In this document: positions 37,076 to 45,105 of the stretch, piece by piece
Layout of the letters: the number at the start of each line of letters is the position of its first letter
How positions within the stretch are numbered: the first letter of the stretch is position 1
Assembly: GCA_004556055.1 (NCBI GenBank)
Contig: SFIW01000004.1
Span: forward strand, 12,054-76,053
DNA from: Planctomycetaceae bacterium
Lineage (GTDB): Bacteria; Planctomycetota; Planctomycetia; Pirellulales; Thermoguttaceae
DNA: 64,000 nt
Direction of reading: 5' to 3'
Made by a program: the position numbers and the translations under genes
The notes under the pieces: generated by a model
Told to the model about the DNA's origin: nothing
Database searches by the model: none
Seen by the model: only the letters and a program-made list of their open reading frames with translations

Positions 37076-39186
37076 TTATTACCCTCCAGTTGCAGAGGGT
37101 AAATTTCAAGAGTTTCTAGTTCGAGCTTCTCGGAGGATTCATTAACAACGGAAACTTCGCGCACTTCTTTCTCCCGCGAAGCATAGGTCGCGGTTCGCGA
37201 TCCGTTGACGCAAAGGTCGACGACGACGTTCGTCGCGTAACAGTCGAGTTCAAGACGACCGGACGATAAGTCGACGCGCGCAAGTTTCACGTCGTTGAGA
37301 TAGACGGCGCGTTCGCAAAAAGAAACGCGTATCTGGCGATTAGGAGCGTAGCAAACCGTTAAATCGCGCAGAGAATCCAACTTTTCAGGGGAATATGAAA
37401 GGCGCGCGACAAGCCGGAATTGCTCTGGAGTCGAATCGACGTAAATCTCTCGATCGCGCCTGTTTTTAAGAAATACGCTCGGTTCGGACTCGGTCTTAGG
37501 CTCTAGTTCAGGGACGAAGCGTTCCCCGAGCGTTCCGTCTTCAAAGCGGATCAACTCATGAAACACGGCGGCGCCGCCAAAACCGCGTTCGCGAGTCCAT
37601 CCGCAGATAATCCGTCGATCGTCGCCAAAAGGCGCGGTCTTGGGCACGTTCACGAGACCGGTCATGAGCGTATTCGGCGCGGGAGGAAGCTCCCAAGGTC
37701 CAAGGGGATTTCGCGAGCGCTTGTAATAGCCGTTCACATGATTGGCTATCACGTAGTAATAATCCCCCCACTTAAACCAATCGGGACACTCCGGCTCTCC
37801 AGGCAGATGGGTATAGATCGGGTCTTGAAGCCGCCATGTTTCTAAGTCGTCGGAAACGGCGTGCGCCCAGCATCCCTTCCCTAAGTAACTTGTCGTCGCA
37901 TACATATGGTACTTTCCGTCGTCGGGAGAGACAAAAACGATCGGATCGCGCGTTCCGGTTGCATACCCCTCAGGGAACGTCAAAAGGGGCGCTGGGTCGA
38001 TTTTAGCGAAGTGCACCCCATCGTCGCTAACAGCGCTCGCTAAAAGGCCAAACGCTCGATGTTTAACGCCGTCGGGAGTAGTGTGCTCAACCGTGCGATT
38101 CGCATAAAACGCGTAATATTTTCCATTTTCATAAAAGAGAGATCCGGTACAAATCGAACCTTCATTTTGATCGTCTATCGCAAGGAGAAAAGGCTCATGC
38201 TTCCAGGTTTTGAGGTCGCGCGACGTCGCCTGAATCCACTGATGAGCGCCAAATCCATTCTTGGCGCCATGACGGTTCTTATCGAGAAGGTAAATGAAGT
38301 GAAAAACGCCGTCCGCATAAAAAGGCATACAATCGCCGACCCCGTAATTATTCGGCGGAGTCCAGTACTGCGGGGACTCTCCCAGCCTTCGTTCCGTACG
38401 ACTTCGAGCGTCGCAACGCGAGTCGCCACCAGCCAGTTTGCGAAGTTCCTCGTCGGTTAGAGCGCGATCCCACACGGCCAGAAAGTCGATCTGTCCTTCG
38501 AAGCCAGGGCGCGGATCAGACTTTAGATCGATCGAGTCATATTGGCCGCCTATAACAAGCGGAACGTCGTTCGTTCTCAAATCGCCCAACATGAAGTCTT
38601 CGTCGTAACAACGTCCGTCCAAAAAGAGCTCGGATTTGACGCCGTTCACGCGACAGTACACGTCGTGCCACTGAGCCTCAGCGACGCTCGGATCAGGGGT
38701 TTCGTCCAAACGCGCGCGCATCTGTAGCAAGCTTGTGTTTCCCGTCGTTCCGACCTCCGCGCCAATCGCTCCGTCAAGACAAAAGAGGTTAAAACTCAGC
38801 GCCGCATGGCCACCATGACAAGAAAATAGAGGAGCGTTGCGCCACGTTTCGCTAGAGCATTTCACCCTAACGCCAAAGGTAATTTCCCGACCGTCAATAG
38901 CGTGTAATTTCGCATTTAACGCGTCGGAGACTGTCGCAAATCCTCCTTGCGTGACAGACGCGACTACGCCGTCCCCACCGCGCAGTAGAGACTCGTCGCG
39001 ATCGATTCCTTCCAGCGCCTCGCCGCAATGAAAATCACCTTGAGAAATAACCTCCTCGTCGGCGGCAAAATTTAGGAAAACGACCGCGTTCGTCAGGGGC
39101 GTCGTTTCCTCAGCTCCTTGCGCGCAAGCGCTTAAAAACGTAATAAGAAACGTCGCGCAAAAAACGATTTGTATTATACGATTCAT
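37072..39186 (-). CDS. Secreted LamG-GH32 glycosidase
   Basis: 704 residues from the ATG at 39186, which has GTGGAGC in front; an in-frame GTG at 39198 is the alternative. Signal peptide at about 1-25 (FLITFLSACAQG). A LamG domain at about 90-250 precedes a five-bladed propeller with GH32-like residues: nucleophile Asp in GVGDCMPF near 279, the RDP motif in GTRDPIVF near 415, and ECP near 463. GH32 enzymes cleave fructans and sucrose; the RDP and EC signatures argue for GH32 rather than GH43, but the N-terminal motif departs from the usual NDPNG. Stop codon overlaps the start of the HzsA-like gene. Confidence 0.84.
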   Translation of the reverse strand: MNRIIQIVFCATFLITFLSACAQGAEETTPLTNAVVFLNFAADEEVISQGDFHCGEALEGIDRDESLLRGGDGVVASVTQGGFATVSDALNAKLHAIDGREITFGVRVKCSSETWRNAPLFSCHGGHAALSFNLFCLDGAIGAEVGTTGNTSLLQMRARLDETPDPSVAEAQWHDVYCRVNGVKSELFLDGRCYDEDFMLGDLRTNDVPLVIGGQYDSIDLKSDPRPGFEGQIDFLAVWDRALTDEELRKLAGGDSRCDARSRTERRLGESPQYWTPPNNYGVGDCMPFYADGVFHFIYLLDKNRHGAKNGFGAHQWIQATSRDLKTWKHEPFLLAIDDQNEGSICTGSLFYENGKYYAFYANRTVEHTTPDGVKHRAFGLLASAVSDDGVHFAKIDPAPLLTFPEGYATGTRDPIVFVSPDDGKYHMYATTSYLGKGCWAHAVSDDLETWRLQDPIYTHLPGEPECPDWFKWGDYYYVIANHVNGYYKRSRNPLGPWELPPAPNTLMTGLVNVPKTAPFGDDRRIICGWTRERGFGGAAVFHELIRFEDGTLGERFVPELEPKTESEPSVFLKNRRDREIYVDSTPEQFRLVARLSYSPEKLDSLRDLTVCYAPNRQIRVSFCERAVYLNDVKLARVDLSSGRLELDCYATNVVVDLCVNGSRTATYASREKEVREVSVVNESSEKLELETLEIYPLQLEGNK

Positions 39187-39228
39187 AAAATGCTCCACTG
39201 CTACGCTAATTCACGCGCTAAGAATCAA

Positions 39229-40290
39229 CTATTGAAGCGATGACGCCAAACTTTTCAGATCAACAGGCTTGGATATTCCCTCATGCGTTGGTTCGATTGG
39301 CATAATCGAACCGTCGGTCGCAAATTCAAAGCGATCAAGGCAAACCTGACGAGAATAACTCTGGTCTTTATGGGGAACGACTAGGCGATGATAAAAGATG
39401 TAGTTTTCACCGTTGGGAAGAAACAAAAACGAATGATGGCCTGGGCCAAGGATATTCTTTTCGGGCCTCTTCGAAAGAATCACCGGAGTTTTCTCCTGCC
39501 TCGTGAAAGGGCCTAGAGGAGAATTGGAAGTAGCGCACCAAACTTCATAGTTCGGATCCCACGTTGGATTTTTGGACCATGTCAGATAGTACTGACCATT
39601 ACGGTAGAAGACGTACGTTCCTTCAAAAAAATTCTCAGGGGTAATATCTCGAATCGTCTCCTTTTTGATCGCGGTTAGAGAGGCGTCTAACTCAGCGACG
39701 CATAAGTAGGAATTACCCCAATAGAGGTACGTCTTACCCGACACGGGGTCGGCAAAGACGAACGGATCGATCTCGACGCCTCCACGCCCTTGAGGCCGAA
39801 GATCATGCCCGATGATTTCCCCAACGTCGACAAAGGGACCGACGGGGTCTTCGCCAACAGCTACGCCGATTTTTTCATTCGCGCAGTAGTAAAAATAATA
39901 TCGATAGACTCCGTCGTCTCCTTTCCTCTCGAGAATGGAGGGAGCCCAAAATTTACAATTTTCCCAGTGAATATCTGATTTGCGCAGGACATAGCCCTCG
40001 CATTGCCAATCGACAAGATTATCGCTCGACCATACGGTAAAGCCCGGCTCTTTCGCTCCAGGAAGGTTTCCGGTAGGATAAATGTAAACTCGACCGGTTT
40101 TTTGCGAAAATAAGACCTCGGGGTCGGCGGCAATTGCAGGGAAAATAGGATTATGGAAGTTCTTTTCAGCGGAATACGCCGCGCTCGTTATTGAGTCGCC
40201 GATCAAGAATGACGTCGACGCGCAAAGGGCGACCTTCAAAAAATTCCGCCTCGTCGATTTGTAAAGATTCGTTGGTTCAAACCTATTCAT
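39229..40290 (-). CDS. Tat-exported GH43 glycoside hydrolase
   Basis: 353 residues. The N-terminus STRRNFLKVALCASTSFLI is a twin-arginine signal. The five-bladed propeller carries the GH43 acidic triad: catalytic base Asp in AADPEVLF near residue 59, a pKa-modulating Asp in VEIDPFVF near 175, and the acid Glu in FEGTYVFYRNG near 222. GH43 acts on arabinan, arabinoxylan or galactan; substrate cannot be chosen. AAGGAGG precedes the ATG at ideal spacing. It is the first gene of the minus-strand operon leading to GH32 and the HzsA-like protein, 43 bases from the next. Confidence 0.9.
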   Translation of the reverse strand: MNRFEPTNLYKSTRRNFLKVALCASTSFLIGDSITSAAYSAEKNFHNPIFPAIAADPEVLFSQKTGRVYIYPTGNLPGAKEPGFTVWSSDNLVDWQCEGYVLRKSDIHWENCKFWAPSILERKGDDGVYRYYFYYCANEKIGVAVGEDPVGPFVDVGEIIGHDLRPQGRGGVEIDPFVFADPVSGKTYLYWGNSYLCVAELDASLTAIKKETIRDITPENFFEGTYVFYRNGQYYLTWSKNPTWDPNYEVWCATSNSPLGPFTRQEKTPVILSKRPEKNILGPGHHSFLFLPNGENYIFYHRLVVPHKDQSYSRQVCLDRFEFATDGSIMPIEPTHEGISKPVDLKSLASSLQ

Positions 40291-40335
40291 ACCGCCTCCT
40301 TTGACGACTATTTATATTGACTTGTACTTCCTTCG

Positions 40336-40364
40336 ATTATATCAGAACTTGCAACGCAGGTCAA
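40336..40364 (-). promoter_or_regulatory. Strong sigma-70 promoter of the GH43 operon
   Basis: On the minus strand TTGACC (40359-40364), 17-base spacer, perfect TATAAT (40336-40341). The leader to GH43 is about 40 bases. Confidence 0.78.
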
Positions 40365-40404
40365 AAATAGCCAATCCTTATGCCAAATTGAAAGGATATA
40401 AGGA

Positions 40405-40451
40405 TAGTCGAAACGACTAAAAAATTTTATTTTTAGTATTGCAATGTACTA
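40405..40451. promoter_or_regulatory. Two inverted repeats, possible operators
   Basis: TAGTCG-AAA-CGACTA at 40405-40419 and TAGTA-8-TACTA at 40434-40451, in an A/T-rich stretch 40-90 bases upstream of the GH43 promoter and 100-150 bases upstream of the rubrerythrin promoter. No further gene lies in this 446-base intergenic region. The spacing fits regulator sites, but function is a guess. Confidence 0.35.
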
Positions 40452-40553
40452 AATAATACATAAAATCAAAGTACTCAATGACAACAGGGAGCAAAAAATC
40501 TCTCTTACATGGGCGTTATTTTTAACTTGGACTACCATCTAAAGAAAAATTTG

Positions 40554-40689
40554 TGGTATAATCGTTGAAAATAAGTCCAACATTGGAACTATTTGTATAG
40601 TAACGTTTAGCGTTTGGAACGAACTTTTCCGACAAACGTTGACGATTCGTAAAACAAACGCGACGCTTGGAGACGGTAAACGTCGCGTT
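40554..40689 (+). promoter_or_regulatory. Extended -10 promoter and leader hairpin of rubrerythrin
   Basis: TGGTATAAT (40554-40562) is a perfect extended -10, with no good -35 at normal spacing, so the extended element probably carries recognition. The leader of about 170 bases contains a nine-pair hairpin AACGCGACG with CGTCGCGTT (40657-40689), not followed by T, so it is not a terminator. The same stem sequence occurs in the terminator after the ferrochelatase gene. Confidence 0.5.
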
Positions 40690-40736
40690 GTAATCGGGCG
40701 CCTATAGCGTTCCTTTTTGTGAGAAAGGCCTGAAAC

Positions 40737-41297
40737 ATGTCTACGAAGAAAAAGTTCATCTGCAAAGTTTGTGGTTACGTTTATGAAGGCGACGCCGCTC
40801 CGGCTAAGTGTCCTCAGTGTGGAGCTCCTGCTTCCAAATTCCAAGAACAAGCCGAAACCGCCGCGACCGGTTACGCCACCGTTCACACGATCGGCGACGG
40901 CAAAGTTGAAGACGCTGAAGTCGTCGAAGGTCTTCGCGAAAACTTTACCGCTGAGTGCACCGAAGTTGGTATGTACCTTGCGATGAGCCGTCAGGCTGAA
41001 CGCGAAGGCTATCCGGAAATCGCGGAAGCCTATAAGCGTTACGCTTTCGAAGAAGCTGAACATGCCTCCAAGTTCGCTGAACTCCTCGGCGAAGTCGTCA
41101 CCGCCGACACCAAAACCAACCTCAAGATGCGCGCTGAAGCTGAAGCGGGCGCTTGCGCTGGCAAGTTCGAACTCGCCGCTCGCGCCAAGAAACTTGGTTA
41201 TGACGCCATCCATGACACCGTTCATGAAATGGCTAAGGACGAAGCTCGCCATGGTTGCGGTTTCGTTGGTCTCCTCAAGAGATTCTTTAACGAATGA
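40737..41297 (+). CDS. Reverse rubrerythrin
   Basis: 186 residues. The rubredoxin-like [Fe(SCys)4] domain is at the N-terminus (CKVCGYVYEG and CPQCGAP, residues 10-35), followed by the di-iron ferritin-like domain with EXXH motifs (EEAEH near residue 105, EMAKDEARHG near 170). Domain order is the reverse of classic rubrerythrin. Such proteins reduce hydrogen peroxide in anaerobes. Codons are clean and regular, as expected of a highly expressed gene. AAAGG precedes the ATG, and it has its own promoter and terminator. Confidence 0.94.
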   Translation: MSTKKKFICKVCGYVYEGDAAPAKCPQCGAPASKFQEQAETAATGYATVHTIGDGKVEDAEVVEGLRENFTAECTEVGMYLAMSRQAEREGYPEIAEAYKRYAFEEAEHASKFAELLGEVVTADTKTNLKMRAEAEAGACAGKFELAARAKKLGYDAIHDTVHEMAKDEARHGCGFVGLLKRFFNE

Positions 41298-41342
41298 TTC
41301 TTTCAATCTAATTTCGCATAGATTGATTCGTCCGTAAATTAA

Positions 41343-41390
41343 AACTTCCAACTAAATTCTTTCGTGAATTAAGTTGGAAGTTTCTTTATA
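41343..41390 (+). terminator. Intrinsic terminator of rubrerythrin
   Basis: AACTTCCAACT pairs with AGTTGGAAGTT, continued by AATTC/GAATT beyond one mismatch, then TTCTTTAT. Confidence 0.85.
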
Positions 41391-41417
41391 TATATAGAAT
41401 CACTCTCTAGCGCATCC

Positions 41418-41446
41418 TTGCCGTCGGACTTTTTTCTCTATAGAAT
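41418..41446 (+). promoter_or_regulatory. Promoter of the third sialidase gene
   Basis: TTGCCG (41418-41423), 17-base spacer, TAGAAT (41441-41446), about 50 bases before the start codon. Confidence 0.5.
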
Positions 41447-41498
41447 AATCTCATACGCTTTTTGGAGCATTCTTAGCATTTCACGAAAGGAGTTTCCT

Positions 41499-43070
41499 AT
41501 GCGGCTTACAAACTACCCCAAAGTCGTCGCGCGAGGATTTTCTCTATTCATGCTTCTCGCGTCGTTAGCAATTCTTTCACCGCTCTCTGCCCAAGACGTT
41601 GAAAAAATTACGCTCAAGCTGAAGGAACCTCAAACCCCTATTGTTCAAGCCTCGCAAGGCGAAGAACGCGCGACTCTACTTCAGAAATTTGACGTAGACG
41701 TAATTCCTTCTTCTATTGTTGCGACGGTTTCCGAACCCAAATACTTATCGCGACTCGAGGCGCGCCTCAATGGAAAAGTCGTCGCCTCATTTGACGCTGC
41801 CGGAGTCTTCGACAGCGATAGCAATCGTCCGACAAATCCCACTCAAATCCCTCTCTTTATTGAATCAGATTCAAACGCCGGAGGCGAGTTGTCAATCTGG
41901 GGCTTCCCTTCGAAAAACGCCGCGCCCGACGTCAAAATCGACTTTGGAATACAAAGCGTCTCCTTCGAAGAGAAAAAAATCTATTGTCAGGACGCGCCTT
42001 TAGAATACCGTTTCGCAACTCTGGTAAGAGACTCGGGATGGGATAACGTCGCTCAATATCGCATTCCAGGAATCGTAAAAACGCCCAAGGGAACCTTAGT
42101 CGCCGTTTACGACGCTCGATGGAGAGGCTTCCCTGACCTTCCCGCCGACATAGACGTCATGTGTAGTCGCAGTTTCGACAACGGAAAAACATGGACGGAA
42201 ATGAAACCCGTCGTCGATTTTGACGGCGAAGATCCCGCTAAAGAGGGCGCGGGCGATCCTTCCATTCTTGTCGATCCAGCAAATGGACGCCTGTGGGTTG
42301 CCGCCCTTTGGGCTCATGAGGGAAAAGGACTTTGGAATTCAGAGCCTGGACTCAAGAGCGGTTCGTCTCCCAGACTCGTCCTCGCCTATAGCGACGACGA
42401 AGGAGAAACATGGAGCGAACCTCTCGATATCACGAACGAAGCCGCTCCCAACAAGGATTGGAAACTCGTTTTCCAAGGGCCCGGAAACGGAATCGTCCTT
42501 CGCGACGGAACCCTCGTCTTCCCTGCTCAATTCATCGATAGCCAAGGCGTTTTTTACTCTACGTTACTCTGGAGCCAAGACCATGGCGAAACCTGGAACG
42601 TCGGCCAAGGAGCCCATCCGAAAACCTGCGAAGCGCAAGTTGTTCAACTCAAAGACGATTCGCTAATGCTCAATATGCGCCATCTATCCGACAAGTTCCG
42701 CGCGGTCGCCGTCACTCGTGATTTAGGCGAAACATGGCAAGAACATTCGACCTCTGGCAATACGCTTATCGAGCCCGTGTGCCAAGGAAGTCTTCTCCTT
42801 CTCAAATCAACCGCAGATGGAGACGATTCCGACTTGTTAGCCTTTGCCAATCCGAAATCCCAAAAGGGGCGCGTCAATCTGACCGTGCGACTGAGCGAAG
42901 ACGAAGGAAAAACGTGGACGCATGAACTGCCAATATACTGTCCCGGATCCCTCGGATACTCATGTCTCGTTAAGATGGACGAAGAAAATCTCGGAATCTT
43001 TTATGAAACGAGCGGCGGCCTCCTCTTCCAACAGATCGGCGTCGAAGACATTCCTCGCGTCGCCGAATGA
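41499..43070 (+). CDS. Secreted exo-sialidase (GH33-like)
   Basis: 523 residues from the ATG at 41499, with AAAGGAG in front; an earlier in-frame start would add 27 residues without signal logic. Signal peptide about 1-31 ending LSAQ. An N-terminal beta domain (about 35-180) resembles the accessory domain of large sialidases. The catalytic propeller shows the RIP motif in YRIPGIVKT, an arginine-triad feature of GH33, and five Asp boxes: SFDNGKTW, SDDEGETW, SQDHGETW, TRDLGETW and SEDEGKTW. It releases terminal sialic acid from glycoconjugates. It is a better GH33 than the two at 21.3-23.7 kb, and is convergent with a symporter gene. Confidence 0.92.
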   Translation: MRLTNYPKVVARGFSLFMLLASLAILSPLSAQDVEKITLKLKEPQTPIVQASQGEERATLLQKFDVDVIPSSIVATVSEPKYLSRLEARLNGKVVASFDAAGVFDSDSNRPTNPTQIPLFIESDSNAGGELSIWGFPSKNAAPDVKIDFGIQSVSFEEKKIYCQDAPLEYRFATLVRDSGWDNVAQYRIPGIVKTPKGTLVAVYDARWRGFPDLPADIDVMCSRSFDNGKTWTEMKPVVDFDGEDPAKEGAGDPSILVDPANGRLWVAALWAHEGKGLWNSEPGLKSGSSPRLVLAYSDDEGETWSEPLDITNEAAPNKDWKLVFQGPGNGIVLRDGTLVFPAQFIDSQGVFYSTLLWSQDHGETWNVGQGAHPKTCEAQVVQLKDDSLMLNMRHLSDKFRAVAVTRDLGETWQEHSTSGNTLIEPVCQGSLLLLKSTADGDDSDLLAFANPKSQKGRVNLTVRLSEDEGKTWTHELPIYCPGSLGYSCLVKMDEENLGIFYETSGGLLFQQIGVEDIPRVAE

Positions 43071-43083
43071 GAAACTCCAACAA

Positions 43084-43120
43084 AAAAACGGACGCATTCA
43101 ACCGCGTCCGTTTTTCTTTT
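43084..43120 (+). terminator. Terminator between convergent sialidase and symporter genes
   Basis: Perfect stem AAAAACGGACGC with GCGTCCGTTTTT, eight-base loop, then T run; the A run on the other side makes it plausibly bidirectional. Confidence 0.9.
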
Positions 43121-43137
43121 TCATCAGCAAATGGCAA

Positions 43138-44973
43138 TCAGTTCACCGCTTTCGTCGTAACGGAGGCGCTCTCTTCGTTTTCCTTCGAAATCGCTTCAAG
43201 CTTTCGCCACGCATAGAAGAGGAGAACGCCCGTAATCAACGAACAAACGAGCAAAATGGAACCGGAACAAACGTTGCCGTAGATGATCGCTCCGACGCCA
43301 AAAAGAGCCGCATAAATTGCAGCGCATCCCAAAACGCTGCACAATATACCGAAGGGAACCGGCCATTTATCATGGGCGCCCTCAAGGGAAACGCCCTCTT
43401 TCTCTGCTTCCTCATAGACCTTGCGCCATCCGGGGCCGCCCGCGCGCGTTCTTCGGACAAATTCGCGCAGCGTTTCTTTATCGTCTGGAGGAGTCAAGAA
43501 GGTCACGAGAAGCCAGCCGCACGTAGTAATCGCCACGCTGAGGATCAACTGGATGCTGGAATTATTCAATAGCTCGGATTTGAAATCATAAAACTGGAAG
43601 AAGCACGCGAGCGGAAATGCGAAACACATCGCCGCGATTTCGCTATACGCGTTTAACCGCCACCAGAACCAGCGAATCAAGAAGAGGAGCCCTGTCCCTG
43701 CGCCAACGGAGAGGAGGATCATGAAAGCGTCGAGGGCGCTTTGTAGGAAGAACGCCATACCGCAAGCGAGCGCCATAAAAAGAACGGTCCAGACTCGGCC
43801 AATGAAAACAAGTTTCTTTTCCGGCGCCGAAGGATTGATAAATCGCTTGTAGAAATCGTTCACCATATAGGACGAACCCAGGTTGAGATGAGTCGCGATG
43901 GTCGACATATAGGCGGCGAAGAGAGACGCGACGACAAGTCCGAAAATTCCGTGTGGAAGAAGCGTCATCATCGCGGGATACGCCATATCGTGACCAACTT
44001 GTTTCACGTTTGGAAACGCTTCATGAAGCGAGTCGAGGTCGGGGAAAACAACGATAGACGCTAAGGCGACGAGAATCCACGGCCACGGACGCACCGCGTA
44101 GTGGCAGATATTAAAGAAGAGCGTGGCGCCGACGGCGTGACCGGGGGTTTTCGCGGCAAGCATTCGTTGCGCAGTATAACTACCGCCGCCCGGTTCCGCC
44201 CCTGGATACCACGAGCTCCACCACTGGATGGCAAGGGGCGTCACGAGGAGGGTTACTACCGCCATCGTATCGTTAAAATCGGGGAAAAAAGAAAGCTTCT
44301 CCGCAACTTGCTCATTCGTCAAAAGCTCGTGCAATCCCCCTACTGCGGGAAGGTTGACCGCAACGATTGCGGCGATAATACTACCGGCCATCGCGATAAT
44401 AAACAAAACGAAGTCGGCCCAAAGCACCGCAGAAAAGCCGCCGATCGTCGTGAAGAAGACGGTCGCAGTACCCGCGACAAGAATCGTCGTTAACTGCGAA
44501 AAACCGAGCATAACGCCGAAAATTTTGACGATCGCCAGGGTCACGGACGCCATTATCAACGTATTGACGCAAAAGCCTAAATAAAGGGTCCGGAATCCTC
44601 GTACAAAAGCGCCTGATTTCCCGCTGTAGCGAATCTCGTAGAACTCGATGTCGGTCATCACGCCAAGTTTACGCCATAATTTGGCATAGATAAAAACGGT
44701 CGTTAAACCGGCGGGAAGAAACGCCCACCAAACCCAGTTGCCTGCTACCCCGTTCTGTCGAACGATATCCGTCACAAGGTTCGGCGTATCGGCGGAAAAA
44801 GTGGTGGCCACAAGTGAAAAACCGAGGAGCCACCAGGGTGTTGAGCGGCCTGAAAGGAAAAATTCAGAAGAATCTTTTCCGGCTTTGCGCATCGTCCGCC
44901 AACCGATGTAGACGGTCGAAAGAAAAAAAACGGCCAAGACCAGATAATCGACTGCATGAAGAGAAGGAGCCAT
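43138..44973 (-). CDS. Sodium:solute symporter (SSS family)
   Basis: 611 residues from the ATG at 44973, where the usual family N-terminus (VDYLVLAVFF) begins; an ATG at 44994 and a TTG at 45027 are possible. About 13 hydrophobic segments. The family motif SGRSTPWWLLGFSLVATTFSADTPN and the membrane segments around GGFSAVLWADFVLF are typical of SSS transporters such as those for sialic acid, sugars and amino acids. A hydrophilic C-terminal part of about 110 residues contains further membrane segments. Substrate unknown; location beside a sialidase and a rhamnosidase suggests a sugar, as inference. Confidence 0.9.
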   Translation of the reverse strand: MAPSLHAVDYLVLAVFFLSTVYIGWRTMRKAGKDSSEFFLSGRSTPWWLLGFSLVATTFSADTPNLVTDIVRQNGVAGNWVWWAFLPAGLTTVFIYAKLWRKLGVMTDIEFYEIRYSGKSGAFVRGFRTLYLGFCVNTLIMASVTLAIVKIFGVMLGFSQLTTILVAGTATVFFTTIGGFSAVLWADFVLFIIAMAGSIIAAIVAVNLPAVGGLHELLTNEQVAEKLSFFPDFNDTMAVVTLLVTPLAIQWWSSWYPGAEPGGGSYTAQRMLAAKTPGHAVGATLFFNICHYAVRPWPWILVALASIVVFPDLDSLHEAFPNVKQVGHDMAYPAMMTLLPHGIFGLVVASLFAAYMSTIATHLNLGSSYMVNDFYKRFINPSAPEKKLVFIGRVWTVLFMALACGMAFFLQSALDAFMILLSVGAGTGLLFLIRWFWWRLNAYSEIAAMCFAFPLACFFQFYDFKSELLNNSSIQLILSVAITTCGWLLVTFLTPPDDKETLREFVRRTRAGGPGWRKVYEEAEKEGVSLEGAHDKWPVPFGILCSVLGCAAIYAALFGVGAIIYGNVCSGSILLVCSLITGVLLFYAWRKLEAISKENEESASVTTKAVN

Positions 44974-45105
44974 CTGTTTGAACCCCGTTGTCATTATTGG
45001 GAAGGAAGAAGAGACCGCCGTCTCCAAACACAGCGGCCTTTAATCGGAAAGAAACGCCGAGCCTTTCGACGCGGCGTCCCTGTTGACAACCCTTTGCGGA
45101 TCGCC

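Noticed and set aside
40657..40689. Leader hairpin of rubrerythrin as a terminator or attenuator
   Set aside because: Nine good pairs but no T run follows, and no leader peptide is visible.
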